A stretch of 64,000 nt of DNA, taken from Anditalea andensis (GTDB lineage: Bacteria > Bacteroidota > Bacteroidia > Cytophagales > Cyclobacteriaceae). Below are positions 1-8,422 of this stretch, piece after piece. The stretch spans positions 1 through 64,000 of the forward strand of contig NZ_JMIH01000016.1 in the NCBI RefSeq assembly GCF_000714815.1, read 5' to 3'. Made by a program: the position numbers and the translations under genes. The notes beneath the pieces are model-generated. The model searched no databases and was not told the origin of the DNA. It was given only the letters and a program-made list of their open reading frames with translations. Numbering within the stretch: the first letter of the stretch is position 1; each line of letters opens with the position of its first letter.

Positions 1-87
1 AGGCTTTTTTTGTTTTACGCCAATTATTTTTCCAATGGATTACTTTGTATACATCCTCCAATCAGCTAAAGACGGATCTTTTTATAT
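1..87. repeat. Direct repeat copy 1 (terminator tail plus start of GIY-YIG gene)
   Basis: These 87 bases recur without a mismatch at 393-479, an offset of 392. The repeat begins with the right arm and T-run of a terminator hairpin and continues into the first 18 codons of the GIY-YIG gene. Because only the second half of the terminator is present, the window starts inside a repeating unit whose preceding part (probably a tRNA or tRNA-like element plus the left terminator arm) lies outside. Confidence 0.95.
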
Positions 88-292
88 TGGCTATTCAGAA
101 AATCCATCGAGTAGACTAGAAAAGCATAACCGGCCACATTCAGGATATACGGGAAGAAAACAACCCTGGAAAATTGTATATACAGAACAGTTTGATTCTA
201 AAGCAGAAGCACAGAAGCGAGAGCAATACATTAAAAAAATGAAAAGTAAAGACTTTATCCTAAAACTGATCAATGGCAGTTCAGCTGGTTAG
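35..292 (+). CDS. GIY-YIG nuclease family protein
   Basis: A small single-domain protein (85 aa) of the GIY-YIG endonuclease superfamily (UPF0213/YhbQ-like). The N-terminus YFVYILQS, then FYIGYS (the GIY...YIG pair in variant form), SSRLEKHN with the catalytic-type Arg, and a central EAQKREQYIK helix match these short proteins. Family members cut DNA; a cellular role for the short bacterial forms is not settled. The last residues (GSSAG) are encoded by a tRNA-like sequence: the stop at 290-292 falls in what would be the D-loop, so the natural C-terminus is borrowed from the tRNA. The gene sits between terminator hairpins and has a truncated twin at 427. Annotation as a real expressed gene is likely but not proven. 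Confidence 0.8.
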   Translation: MDYFVYILQSAKDGSFYIGYSENPSSRLEKHNRPHSGYTGRKQPWKIVYTEQFDSKAEAQKREQYIKKMKSKDFILKLINGSSAG

Positions 293-350
293 AATGCCTG
301 TCCCGAGCCCAAGCTCGGGAAGGTCGCGGGTTCGAGTCCCGTCTCCCGAT
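270..350 (+). other. Degenerate tRNA-like element (tRNA-Asp-like D and T arms)
   Basis: A canonical T arm is visible: stem 326-330/338-342 around the loop TTCGAGT (331-337). A canonical D-arm sequence lies at 279-294 (GTTCAGCTGGTTAGAA). Together they resemble a Bacteroidota tRNA-Asp. The anticodon arm is replaced by a GC-rich hairpin (TCCCGAGC at 301-308, GCTCGGGA at 313-320), and the acceptor strands (270-276 and 343-349) pair at only about four of seven positions. I therefore read it as a remnant or mimic, not a working tRNA. It overlaps the 3' end of the GIY-YIG gene. Confidence 0.6.
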
Positions 351-363
351 GCTCGGGACAGGC
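296..363. repeat. 13-bp perfect inverted repeat within the tRNA-like element
   Basis: GCCTGTCCCGAGC (296-308) is exactly complementary to GCTCGGGACAGGC (351-363). Two smaller hairpins compete with it: 301-320 (8-bp stem, loop CCAA) and 344-358 (TCCCGA/TCGGGA). Such TCCCGA...TCGGGA palindromes occur as interspersed repeats in related genomes, so this one may have been inserted into, or recombined with, a tRNA gene. Confidence 0.85.
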
Positions 364-372
364 TATTCCGCA

Positions 373-403
373 AGCCTTAGAGTACATCTCTGAGGCTTTT
401 TTT
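373..403 (+). terminator. Rho-independent terminator after the tRNA-like element
   Basis: A 10-bp stem (373-382 with 388-397, one G-T pair), 5-nt loop and a run of seven T. The same right arm and T-run open the window at position 1, so each repeat unit carries this terminator. Confidence 0.85.
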
Positions 404-426
404 GTTTTACGCCAATTATTTTTCCA

Positions 427-501
427 ATGGATTACTTTGTATACATCCTCCAATCAGCTAAAGACGGATCTTTTTATATGAATATTAAACATAAACCATA
501 A
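427..501 (+). pseudogene. Truncated second copy of the GIY-YIG gene
   Basis: The first 17 codons are identical to the gene at 35, as part of the 393-479 repeat. At 480 the sequence switches abruptly to unrelated AT-rich DNA and a stop follows after 24 codons. The break is sharp, as expected of recombination or incomplete duplication, and the remainder up to accA shows no trace of the lost part. Positions 502-621 contain nothing else I recognise. Confidence 0.85.
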
Positions 502-621
502 TTGAAAGAAAATTTAAAAGGTAGGCTTAGGCAGAATATGAACTTATTTCAATAATAATTTACCACTGATATGTTTTTTGCTCCATTCTTGCAGAAAACA
601 TTATACTTAGAAATATATTTT

Positions 622-629
622 TATCTTTG
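622..629 (+). promoter_or_regulatory. Probable -7 element of accA
   Basis: TATCTTTG fits the Bacteroidota TAnnTTTG -7 consensus and ends 21 nt before the accA start. No convincing -33 TTTG is seen at normal spacing. Confidence 0.5.
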
Positions 630-650
630 TACTAGCAATAAAACTTTATT

Positions 651-1598
651 ATGGTATTAGAATTTGAGAAACCAATAGCCGATTTGGAGCAAAAGCTTCA
701 GGAAATGAAGGATTTGGCCAAAGGAAAAAACATTGATTTATCTGCAGATATCCAGTCGTTGGAAGACAAAATCCAGACACTCAAAAAAGAAACTTTTGAA
801 AATTTAACCAGGTGGCAACGGGTTCAATTGTCACGGCATGCTGACCGACCCTATGCGTTGGACTATATTCATGAGATCACAAATGATTTTATAGAAATAC
901 ATGGTGACCGGAATGTAAAAGATGATAAGGCCATGGTAGGTGGACTTGGAGATATCCATGGTAGAACTGTGATGTTCATAGGACAACAAAAAGGCCGGAA
1001 TACCAAGCAGCGACAGGAAAGAAATTTCGGGATGGCAAATCCGGAAGGGTATCGCAAAGCGCTTAGGTTGATGAAGATGGCTGAAAAGTTTGGTAAACCT
1101 ATCGTTACTTTGATAGATACCCCAGGAGCCTTTCCCGGATTGGAAGCTGAAGAGAGGGGACAGGGAGAAGCCATAGCGAGAAACCTAAAAGAGATGTTTA
1201 AATTAAAGGTTCCTGTCATCTGTATCATTATAGGGGAAGGAGCTTCAGGTGGAGCACTAGGTATAGCCATTGGTGATAAAGTTTTTATGTTGGAAAACAC
1301 CTGGTATTCTGTTATCTCACCTGAATCCTGTTCATCTATACTATGGAGGAGCTGGGATTATAAAGAGCAGGCGGCTGAGGCTTTAAAACTTACCGCAAAA
1401 GACATGCTTTCAAACAAACTGATAGATGGTATTATTTCAGAACCATTGGGAGGAGCGCATAAGAATCTCAAAATGATGGCTACCACATTAAAAGCGACTA
1501 TAGTGGAAGCACTGTCAGAACTTGATAAACTGGAAGCAGATAAACGCATAGAGATGAGGATAGATAAATTCTGTGCCATGGGGGTAGTAAAAGAATAA
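651..1598 (+). CDS. accA: Acetyl-CoA carboxylase carboxyltransferase subunit alpha
   Basis: Alpha subunit of the carboxyltransferase that, with AccD, moves the carboxyl group from biotin-BCCP to acetyl-CoA, the first committed step of fatty acid synthesis in the cytoplasm. The 315-aa length is the family norm. The N-terminal coiled region (residues 5-45) is followed by the crotonase-like fold: HGDR near 84, GQQKGR near 107, DTPGAFPG near 157, and the oxyanion-forming [10 protein letters not shown] near 195. The start is preceded by a TATCTTTG promoter element. No accD lies in the window, as is common where the two genes are unlinked. A terminator follows directly. Identification is firm. Confidence 0.97.
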   Translation: MVLEFEKPIADLEQKLQEMKDLAKGKNIDLSADIQSLEDKIQTLKKETFENLTRWQRVQLSRHADRPYALDYIHEITNDFIEIHGDRNVKDDKAMVGGLGDIHGRTVMFIGQQKGRNTKQRQERNFGMANPEGYRKALRLMKMAEKFGKPIVTLIDTPGAFPGLEAEERGQGEAIARNLKEMFKLKVPVICIIIGEGASGGALGIAIGDKVFMLENTWYSVISPESCSSILWRSWDYKEQAAEALKLTAKDMLSNKLIDGIISEPLGGAHKNLKMMATTLKATIVEALSELDKLEADKRIEMRIDKFCAMGVVKE

Positions 1599-1619
1599 TA
1601 TAGTTGATATATCAAACCA

Positions 1620-1647
1620 AACCTCTGTATTCTGCAGGGGTTTTTTT
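1620..1647 (+). terminator. Rho-independent terminator after accA
   Basis: Stem 1620-1627 / 1635-1642 (8 bp, one G-T pair), 7-nt loop, then a T-run 1641-1647. The first possible start of the next gene abuts the T-run, so that gene is either reached by read-through or has its own promoter inside the accA end. Confidence 0.75.
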
Positions 1648-1656
1648 ATGCAAAAT

Positions 1657-2502
1657 ATGGAATTACATGTGATCAATACCGGATTTTTCAAATTGGATGG
1701 AGGCGCTATGTTTGGCGTCGTGCCTAAAATACTTTGGGAAAAATCAAATCCAGCAGATGAAAAGAATTTATGCACATGGGCAATGAGATGCCTGTTGGTG
1801 CAAGACGGAGATAAGTTAGTGTTGATAGATAACGGGATAGGAGATAAACAGGACGCAAAATTTTTCAGCCATTATTACCTACATGGGGAAGATACACTTA
1901 TAAATTCTTTACAGGAAAAAGGATTTTCTACTCATGATATAACTGATAATTTTCTTACTCATCTGCATTTTGATCATTGTGGGGGAGGCCTTTCATATAA
2001 AAAAGGCAATAACAATATCATAGAAACCGTTTTTCCCAATGCTAAATATTGGACAAACCAAGATCACTGGCAGTGGGCCACATCGCCTAATAACAGAGAA
2101 AAAGCTTCTTTCTTGAAGGAAAATATACTGCCTATGAAAGATAGCGGTCAGCTCCATTTCCTTCCTGTAGATGAAAATGAATTTATGGACGGTTTCGATT
2201 ATTTCTGTGCAGATGGACATACAGATAAACAGATGATCCCAAAGATTCAGTATAAAGGGCATACCCTTGTTTTTGCGGCTGACCTTCTACCTTCAGTAGG
2301 CCATATTCCCCTTCCATATGTTATGGGATATGATACCAGGCCTTTGCTTACACTTAAGGAAAAAGAAAAATTTTTAATAGAAGCGGCAGAAAATCATTAT
2401 ATCATTTTTCTTGAACATGATTCAATCAATGAATGCTGTACAGTGAAGATGACAGAAAAAGGTGTAAGGTTAGATCAAACATTTTTGCTGAGTGAACTCT
2501 AA
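1657..2502 (+). CDS. MBL-fold metallo-hydrolase
   Basis: Metallo-beta-lactamase-fold hydrolase of about 281 aa, presumably cytoplasmic since no signal peptide is seen. The metal-binding THLHFDHCGG motif lies near residue 105, further ligands are DGHT near 185 and the Asp in FAADLLPS near 205, and a late EHD supplies the last His. The substrate cannot be told from sequence; related proteins act on lactones, phosphodiesters or thioesters. I chose the second ATG (1657): the first, at 1648, touches the T-run of the accA terminator. The 3' end overlaps the patatin gene by 11 nt, suggesting translational coupling and, perhaps, a joint role in ester or lipid hydrolysis. Confidence 0.85.
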   Translation: MELHVINTGFFKLDGGAMFGVVPKILWEKSNPADEKNLCTWAMRCLLVQDGDKLVLIDNGIGDKQDAKFFSHYYLHGEDTLINSLQEKGFSTHDITDNFLTHLHFDHCGGGLSYKKGNNNIIETVFPNAKYWTNQDHWQWATSPNNREKASFLKENILPMKDSGQLHFLPVDENEFMDGFDYFCADGHTDKQMIPKIQYKGHTLVFAADLLPSVGHIPLPYVMGYDTRPLLTLKEKEKFLIEAAENHYIIFLEHDSINECCTVKMTEKGVRLDQTFLLSEL

Positions 2503-3274
2503 GAAAAATATAGGTATAGCTTTATCTGGGGGGGGTGTAAGGGGTATTTCACATTTGGGCGTTTTGAAAGCACTCAATGAGGCTGGAATATACCCCACCA
2601 GGGTTTCCGGAACCAGTGCTGGTGCCATAGTAGGGACGATGTATTGCTATGGATATAGTCCTGATGAAATATTTAAGATCATCAAAGATACCAACTACCT
2701 GAAATTCTTAAGGCCAGCCATCAGTTGGACAGGACTTCTTAAAATGGATATATTACAGTCTCTTTATGGTCAATACTTAGGAGATAACAGTTTTTCCAAT
2801 TTAAAAATACCCTTGACCATAGCCACCACAGATATCGGTAGAGGAAAGGCAGTATATTTTTCTGAAGGAGAACTTATCTTGCCATTGATGGCCAGCACCT
2901 GTATTCCAGGCATGTTTGATCCTATAATGGTCGATGGCAACTTTCTAGTCGATGGGGGGGTATTGAACAACTTACCCGTAGAACCTTTGGATGGTGTATG
3001 TGACTATATCATCGGAGTCAACTGTAATCACTTGCCAGAACAGCTCAATATTACCAATATTAAGAAACTAATTGAACGGACTGTTATCATGTCTATGAAC
3101 TTTAATGTCTATAGTAGAAAGAACAAATGTGATTTTTTTATAGAACCTAAAGGTCTAGCCAGGTTTGGAGTGTTTGATATTAAAAAAGCAGATGAAATAT
3201 TTGAAGCTGGGTATAATGAAACTTTGACATTTATTGAGGGAAATAAAGCTTTACAGCAATTAGCAATAAAATAA
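2492..3274 (+). CDS. Patatin-like phospholipase family protein
   Basis: Serine lipid acyl hydrolase of the patatin/RssA type, 260 aa, no signal peptide. The glycine-rich oxyanion segment SGGGVRG lies at residues 12-18, the nucleophile elbow GTSAG at about 40-44, and the dyad Asp in DGG near 154. The start codon is GTG at 2492, inside the end of the preceding hydrolase gene. The short spacing to the acyltransferase gene (13 nt) suggests a lipid-remodelling operon in which acyl chains are removed and re-esterified, though that link is inferred from position only. Confidence 0.9.
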   Translation: MNSKKNIGIALSGGGVRGISHLGVLKALNEAGIYPTRVSGTSAGAIVGTMYCYGYSPDEIFKIIKDTNYLKFLRPAISWTGLLKMDILQSLYGQYLGDNSFSNLKIPLTIATTDIGRGKAVYFSEGELILPLMASTCIPGMFDPIMVDGNFLVDGGVLNNLPVEPLDGVCDYIIGVNCNHLPEQLNITNIKKLIERTVIMSMNFNVYSRKNKCDFFIEPKGLARFGVFDIKKADEIFEAGYNETLTFIEGNKALQQLAIK

Positions 3275-3287
3275 CAGTATAGTAGAA

Positions 3288-3845
3288 ATGAAATTATTAG
3301 CACGATTTTTATTTTGGATTACAGGTTGGAAAGTAGCGGGTGGATGGCCCGAAGGTTTGAAAAAAGCTGTATTGATAGCTATACCACATACCTCTAACTG
3401 GGATTTGTTGTATGCCAGGGCCGCATTTTTCATCATGGATGTTCCTGTCAGGTTTACTATTAAAAAAGAAATCATGGTAGGCCCTCTGGGATGGCTAATC
3501 AAAGGTTTGGGTGGGATTGCTATAGACAGGAAAAGACTTCCAGGCAAAAAAAAGCAGACCTATACTGAAGCAATGATCAATATGCTAAAAAATAGGGATG
3601 AGTTAGTGATCATGGTTACCCCTGAAGGAACGAGAAGCTATGCACCGAAATGGAAAACTGGATTTTACCATATTGCTTTAGGAGCAGAAGTACCCATAGT
3701 GGTGGGCTATTTGGATTACAAAAGGAAACTGGCGGGAATAGGTCCAGTAACGCAGCCAGATGGTATGATACTTGAACAGATCGAAGAAATGATGGCTTTT
3801 GGCAGGACTATTACTGCCAAATATCCTGATCAGGGTATCAGATAA
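3288..3845 (+). CDS. 1-acyl-sn-glycerol-3-phosphate acyltransferase-like protein
   Basis: PlsC-type acyltransferase domain protein, 185 aa, shorter than classical PlsC. The catalytic HX4D motif is HTSNWD near residue 34 and the substrate-binding motif is PEGTR near 110. The hydrophobic segment around the HX4D motif should associate with the inner membrane. Members of this short subfamily acylate lysophospholipids or related alcohols; the precise acceptor is unknown. It follows the patatin gene by 13 nt and is probably co-transcribed with it. Confidence 0.87.
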   Translation: MKLLARFLFWITGWKVAGGWPEGLKKAVLIAIPHTSNWDLLYARAAFFIMDVPVRFTIKKEIMVGPLGWLIKGLGGIAIDRKRLPGKKKQTYTEAMINMLKNRDELVIMVTPEGTRSYAPKWKTGFYHIALGAEVPIVVGYLDYKRKLAGIGPVTQPDGMILEQIEEMMAFGRTITAKYPDQGIR

Positions 3846-3892
3846 TTTTAGGATCTTTAGATCGGTATAGTATCCCTACGACTTAGCGGCAT

Positions 3893-4954
3893 ATGTGGCC
3901 TTTAAAAATTTTGAATATGTTTAAAAAGAACTTTAAAAGGTTAAAAAAACTTACCTCGTTTCAGATAATACTGGAAAGTGTGAAGGATTTTGGCAGAAAT
4001 GATGCCATGACTTTTGCTGCATGTACGGCATTTTATACCATTTTCAGTCTGCCGGGTTTACTTATTATTGTTGTTTCCATAGCCGCTTATTTTTATAGTG
4101 AGGGAGCTGTAAGGGAAGAACTGTTGGAACAGGTCTCCAATACCTTAGGTTCCGACAGTGCATCGACCTTCGATAGCATCATCCAAAATGCCAGAATCGA
4201 CGAACAGAGCCTATGGGCAAAAATTTTGGGACTGGCTGTCCTTGTATTCAGTGCTACTACTGTATTTGTCAGCCTTCAAAATAGCATAAACCATATCTGG
4301 CATATACAGGCGAAACCAGAAAGAGGTTTAGTAAAATTTATCATCAATAGGTTATTAAGTTTTTCATTGGTTGCCTCTATAGGATTTGTATTGATTATTT
4401 CTTTGATAGCTGATGCTATCTTGGTAATTGTTTTCAGGCATCTATCAAACTTGTTCAATGGAGAAACTTTTTTGCTTGCCAGTATAATTAACTTTGTGGT
4501 AGCACAGGGAATTGTAGTACTGGTATTTGGACTGATGTATAAAATTCTGCCTGATGCTCGAGTAAAATGGAGAGATGTATGGTTAGGTTCCTTTGTGACT
4601 ATGATACTTTTCGCTACAGGAAAATACCTTCTGGGCATCTATATGGCAACTTCTGATGTAGGGGGAGCTTATGGTACTGCTGGGTCTTTGGTGTTTATAT
4701 TGATATGGCTTTATTATTCTGTCATTATATTCTTATTTGGGGCTCAGATCACTTATTATATCGCCGAAAAGACAGGCGGAAGTATTTCCCCGTATAAAGA
4801 AGCAGTACGGGTACAGCTTATGGAAGTAGACGCAGACGGCAAAGTCATTAAGCCAGCCTCAGCCAAGGACACAAAAAAAGATCTTGAAAGAGCTGAAAAG
4901 GAAGAACAAGAAGCTATTCAAAAAGAAAACAAAGAAAATGGATCTTTAAAATAA
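3893..4954 (+). CDS. YihY/virulence factor BrkB family membrane protein
   Basis: Integral inner-membrane protein of 353 aa with about six hydrophobic segments (near residues 45-70, 105-130, 150-180, 195-225, 235-255, 265-295) and the family signatures AACTAFYTIFSLPGLLI early and GGAYGTAGSLV late. The family was once called ribonuclease BN by mistake; its function, perhaps transport, is open. The C-terminus (residues 300-353) is a charged, Lys/Glu-rich cytoplasmic tail. A second ATG at 3917 (MFKKNFK) is an equally good start. The gene ends in a bidirectional terminator. Confidence 0.9.
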   Translation: MWPLKILNMFKKNFKRLKKLTSFQIILESVKDFGRNDAMTFAACTAFYTIFSLPGLLIIVVSIAAYFYSEGAVREELLEQVSNTLGSDSASTFDSIIQNARIDEQSLWAKILGLAVLVFSATTVFVSLQNSINHIWHIQAKPERGLVKFIINRLLSFSLVASIGFVLIISLIADAILVIVFRHLSNLFNGETFLLASIINFVVAQGIVVLVFGLMYKILPDARVKWRDVWLGSFVTMILFATGKYLLGIYMATSDVGGAYGTAGSLVFILIWLYYSVIIFLFGAQITYYIAEKTGGSISPYKEAVRVQLMEVDADGKVIKPASAKDTKKDLERAEKEEQEAIQKENKENGSLK

Positions 4955-4979
4955 AAAAGGCGGTATAACCGCCTTTTTT
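4953..4979. terminator. Bidirectional terminator between convergent genes
   Basis: GGCGGT (4959-4964) pairs with ACCGCC (4968-4973), flanked by six A on the left and six T on the right, so it can end both the YihY transcript and the opposing small membrane-protein transcript whose stop lies at 4978. Confidence 0.85.
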
Positions 4980-5196
4980 ATTTTATCTCTTTATTATCAT
5001 CAGCTTCCTCAATCTGAGGTTTGCTTTCATCTTTACCTTCCACTTTCTCATCACCTGTCTTATGATCGAAATGATGAACTTCCTTATCAAGGACTTCTTT
5101 TCCTGACATTCTCTTTTTGGTGAAAATATTTTTGAACATGAAAAATAAAACAAGGGCTATCCCTAAAATTATAAGAGCACCTAAGAACATTGACAT
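4978..5196 (-). CDS. Small single-pass membrane protein, function unknown
   Basis: A 72-aa protein with one transmembrane segment (residues about 3-22), a short basic stretch (FTKKRMSGK) and an acidic, hydrophilic C-terminal half rich in Asp, Glu and Lys. By the positive-inside rule the tail faces the cytoplasm. I do not recognise the family. It has its own terminator and faces the YihY gene. Coding use resembles its neighbours, so I take it as real. Confidence 0.6.
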   Translation of the reverse strand: MSMFLGALIILGIALVLFFMFKNIFTKKRMSGKEVLDKEVHHFDHKTGDEKVEGKDESKPQIEEADDNKEIK

Positions 5197-5297
5197 AATT
5201 TATACTTTATATAGTAAAACGTTTTGATTTAAGTCATTATCGTAAATAGCAATAAAAATGCCTAATATTATCGGAATTTATAATAGTAGCGTTTCTA

Positions 5298-6002
5298 TTA
5301 AAATAAGCTTCCTTGGACTGCCTGTGGCTTTTGACCCTGAACAGTACCTTTCAGCATATCATGGAGTAATTTTATAAAGCCATGCTTCCAACTTTCACCA
5401 CTTATTTTCAATTCTTTGTTTTCATAATCTATCGGTCCCTTTAACTTTTCATATCCGATCATCATAGTCCAGACAGTATAAAATGTTATTTCAGGTTGTA
5501 AATCAGGCCGCATGCTGCCGTCCCTTACCCCTAAAGATATCATCTGGGTGCCGTATTTGGCAGGTTCATATTGAATTTCCGTCAGTTTAACAAAATTGGT
5601 ACTCTCCAATATCAAAGGGTCAATCTTTTTGCGAAGTGAAGGATCATTATACATTCCTAATATGTTCATGAAATTCAATATGGATTCATGATACATTTTA
5701 TGTTGTTGGGTAAAGATAAAATAATTTTCAACAAGGTCAGTGATTACCTCAATACCTTTTTTGCCTTTCCCTTTAATCAAAGTTTTGCTAAATAGGTCCT
5801 TAAGCTCTTCAAATGCCTTTCTGGTCACCGCCATATAAAGATCCTCTTTATTTTTGTAATAAAAATAAATTAAACCCTTGCTCATTTTAGCTTCTTTGGC
5901 CACATCATCCATTTTACAGGTTGCATATCCTTTTGCTGAAAAAAGCTTGATCGCTGCCGCTAATATATCCTTCTCTTTTTGTTGTCTTTCGTAGACGCCC
6001 AT
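5298..6002 (-). CDS. TetR/AcrR family transcriptional regulator
   Basis: DNA-binding repressor of the TetR type, 234 aa. The N-terminal helix-turn-helix is clear: ILAAAIKLFSAKGYA, then the recognition region MDDVAKEAKMSKGLIYFYYKNKEDLY at residues about 30-56. The C-terminal ligand-binding part is not informative on the inducer. It stands alone between tyrS and the small membrane protein with no divergent target gene, so its regulon is probably elsewhere. Confidence 0.92.
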   Translation of the reverse strand: MGVYERQQKEKDILAAAIKLFSAKGYATCKMDDVAKEAKMSKGLIYFYYKNKEDLYMAVTRKAFEELKDLFSKTLIKGKGKKGIEVITDLVENYFIFTQQHKMYHESILNFMNILGMYNDPSLRKKIDPLILESTNFVKLTEIQYEPAKYGTQMISLGVRDGSMRPDLQPEITFYTVWTMMIGYEKLKGPIDYENKELKISGESWKHGFIKLLHDMLKGTVQGQKPQAVQGSLF

Positions 6003-6080
6003 CGAACCGATAATTTTGTTAAATATAGATCAAAAAAATTGAATCTTAGTTAAGTAGAGTGAAATAGTCTGTTTGTAATA

Positions 6081-7373
6081 TTATACCACATTGATAATAA
6101 AATAGTTTTTCTTTCCCTTCTGAACCAGTAAATATTTATTCTGCAAAAGATTTACTGTAAGTTTATCTGAAGGATCATTAACTTTTATTTTGTTAATACT
6201 AACCCCTCCTCCCAGAATCATCTTACGGGCTTCACCTTTGGATGAAAATATTACCCCTTGTGCCTTTTCTCCCAAAAGTTCTAAGACATCTTCCAACTTC
6301 TCAAAATCACTTTTAGTGACACCAACCTGAGGTACTCCATCAAAAACCTGTAAAAAAGTCCTCTCATCCAATGTGCTTAAATCTTCAGTGGAAGATTTTC
6401 CGAAGAGTATATCGGAAGCTGTCAGTGCCATCTTGTAATCTTTTTCACTATGGACCATTATGGTAATTGCCTTCGCTATCTCCTTTTGCAGCACCCTAAC
6501 ATGAGGGGCAGATGCATGTTCTAATTCTAAAGATAGAATAGTCTCCTCATCCAGGGTAGTGAAAATGCGGATATATTTTGCAGCATCCTCATCGGATACA
6601 TTTAGCCAAAACTGATAAAATGCATAAGGAGACGTTTTCTCAGGATCTAACCATACACTGCCTCCTTCCGTTTTTCCAAATTTGGTACCATCTGATTTGG
6701 TAATTAGTGGTACAGTTAGGCCAAAAGCACTTCCAGCCTCCATTCTTCTGATAAGCTCGGTACCTGTGATGATATTTCCCCACTGGTCTGAGCCTCCCAG
6801 CTGTATGGTACAATTTTTATTTTTCCATAGATGAAGGAAATCATAGCCCTGGATAAGTTGATAAGTGAATTCGGTAAAAGAAAGTCCATTGCCTTCTTCT
6901 AGTCTTCTTTTAACACTATCCTTGGACATCATATAGTTTACGGTAATGTGTTTGCCCACATCCCGTATAAAATCCAGAAAAGAAAATTTTGACATCCAGT
7001 CAAAATTATTGACTAGTTCAGCTTTATTGGCACTTTCCTGGCCAAAGTCTAAAAATTTAGAAAGCTGCTTTTTGATCCCTTCTATATTTTTAGCTAGTGT
7101 TTCATTATCTAATAGATTTCTTTCGGCAGACTTAAATGATGGGTCCCCGATCATACCGGTGGCACCTCCGACCAGAGCAAAAGGTTTATGTCCTGCACGC
7201 TGAAAATGGAGTAGTGTCATCACACCTACCAGATGGCCTATATGCAACGAGTCCGCCGTAGGATCAAAACCTAAATATGCCGAGGCCATTCCCTTTTTAA
7301 GATGTGCTTCTATATCCGGAGTCATGTCCTGTAGCATGCCCCTCCATTTTAATTCCTCTATAAAGGTTTTCAT
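6081..7373 (-). CDS. tyrS: Tyrosine--tRNA ligase
   Basis: Class I aminoacyl-tRNA synthetase that charges tRNA-Tyr, 430 aa. The HIGH signature is LHIGHL near residue 43, the KMSKS-equivalent is KFGKTEGG near 233, and a C-terminal S4-like RNA-binding domain (residues 355-430) is present. The open frame extends upstream to 7424, but I place the start at 7373 ([10 protein letters not shown]): a -7 promoter element at 7404-7411 lies inside the longer version, and the family begins here. Confidence 0.97.
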   Translation of the reverse strand: MKTFIEELKWRGMLQDMTPDIEAHLKKGMASAYLGFDPTADSLHIGHLVGVMTLLHFQRAGHKPFALVGGATGMIGDPSFKSAERNLLDNETLAKNIEGIKKQLSKFLDFGQESANKAELVNNFDWMSKFSFLDFIRDVGKHITVNYMMSKDSVKRRLEEGNGLSFTEFTYQLIQGYDFLHLWKNKNCTIQLGGSDQWGNIITGTELIRRMEAGSAFGLTVPLITKSDGTKFGKTEGGSVWLDPEKTSPYAFYQFWLNVSDEDAAKYIRIFTTLDEETILSLELEHASAPHVRVLQKEIAKAITIMVHSEKDYKMALTASDILFGKSSTEDLSTLDERTFLQVFDGVPQVGVTKSDFEKLEDVLELLGEKAQGVIFSSKGEARKMILGGGVSINKIKVNDPSDKLTVNLLQNKYLLVQKGKKNYFIINVV

Positions 7374-7403
7374 AATCTGAATCAGTGTCAATAAATAAAG
7401 CTG

Positions 7404-7411
7404 CAAATATA
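7404..7411 (-). promoter_or_regulatory. Probable -7 element of tyrS
   Basis: Read on the minus strand this is TATATTTG, a perfect TAnnTTTG element, 30 nt upstream of the tyrS ATG at 7373. Confidence 0.6.
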
Positions 7412-7471
7412 GCGTTTGCAGCATTAGAATTAAAGGTTTGCCCTAGTAGTTTTCCTTAATATGGTTCAGCT

Positions 7472-8368
7472 TTAGTTTCTTTCCATTACCACTACAAGTT
7501 TTTTTGATTTGGGACTGATTGCCATACGGGATATATTTCCGTATCCTGGAAGGGAAACTTTAGCGATTTCTTGCCATGAATTATTTTTACGAACATTTTT
7601 GATGTAGATACTTTGTTCTGATGCCATTAATATGTGGTTTTTGCCCACCCAGATAAAATCTTCAGAATAGGGGAGGGTGAGTCCTATATTTTTGATTTCC
7701 TTTTTTTTAAGGTCATAAGATACCATTTCATACACGGGTTTACCATCCACTACTACATTGTTATTTTTGGAGATATAAGCCATCTGGCTGGTACCGGGCC
7801 TTTTCTTAATAGATCTACCCACATTTTGAGATAATGTATCTACTTCATCCCGGCTATAGGGGTAGATAAGTTTATTTGGACTGCCCAGTACGAACATCAC
7901 TGCTTTATTATCATACCAGTCATAGTATCCTACTGGATAAATATTATCATAGAGTAATTCAGGTTCTCCCATATTTATAGGATATAGCCATAGCCTTTGT
8001 GTACTGTCTTCTTCGACAGTAATAGCCGATACATATAATCCGCAATCTGTCAAAGAAGGAGAAAATTCGCTTTTATTATCCGTACGTGTGATATTGGTAA
8101 ATTTTTGTGTTTCAAAATTATACATAATAATATCATGATGTCCCTGGTCAGGCTTGCTTGAAAATACCAGCTGTTTTTCATTTATAAAATTCGGCTGGTT
8201 ATCATAACCTATTCTGTCCGTTATTTTACTGGCAGAATGGGGGACTATCTGAAATCTTCCAAACCTCGATTTAGTGTCTAAGGATATAATATCAAAGGAT
8301 CCCTGAGCATGAGAGGCTACTGGAAGCAGTATAGAAAGCAATAAAACATAGAGGGTAGTCAATTTCAT
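7472..8368 (-). CDS. Secreted beta-propeller (TolB/PD40-like) protein
   Basis: A 298-aa exported protein: signal peptide at residues 1-21 ending in SHAQ, followed by repeats of the type QPNFINEKQLVFSSKPDQGHHDIIMYN and FSPSLTDCGLYVSA, which are PD40/TolB-propeller blades. These blades usually mediate protein interaction or sugar binding in the periplasm; no catalytic domain is attached. It lies directly upstream of tyrS on the same strand (99 nt away) but tyrS has its own promoter. Confidence 0.75.
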   Translation of the reverse strand: MKLTTLYVLLLSILLPVASHAQGSFDIISLDTKSRFGRFQIVPHSASKITDRIGYDNQPNFINEKQLVFSSKPDQGHHDIIMYNFETQKFTNITRTDNKSEFSPSLTDCGLYVSAITVEEDSTQRLWLYPINMGEPELLYDNIYPVGYYDWYDNKAVMFVLGSPNKLIYPYSRDEVDTLSQNVGRSIKKRPGTSQMAYISKNNNVVVDGKPVYEMVSYDLKKKEIKNIGLTLPYSEDFIWVGKNHILMASEQSIYIKNVRKNNSWQEIAKVSLPGYGNISRMAISPKSKKLVVVMERN

Positions 8369-8422
8369 AAATTATTAACGCAGTATTAAAAAACTAAATT
8401 ACACAAACCCAGTTAATTTCCA

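Noticed and set aside
270-350. A functional tRNA gene.
   Set aside because: The T arm and D arm are good but the acceptor strands pair poorly and the anticodon arm is replaced by a palindrome, so no amino acid can be assigned.
1-501. An insertion sequence.
   Set aside because: There are no terminal inverted repeats around a transposase; the repeat is explained by duplication of a nuclease/tRNA cassette.
7374-7424. An N-terminal extension of tyrS.
   Set aside because: A -7 promoter element at 7404-7411 lies inside it and the family start matches 7373.
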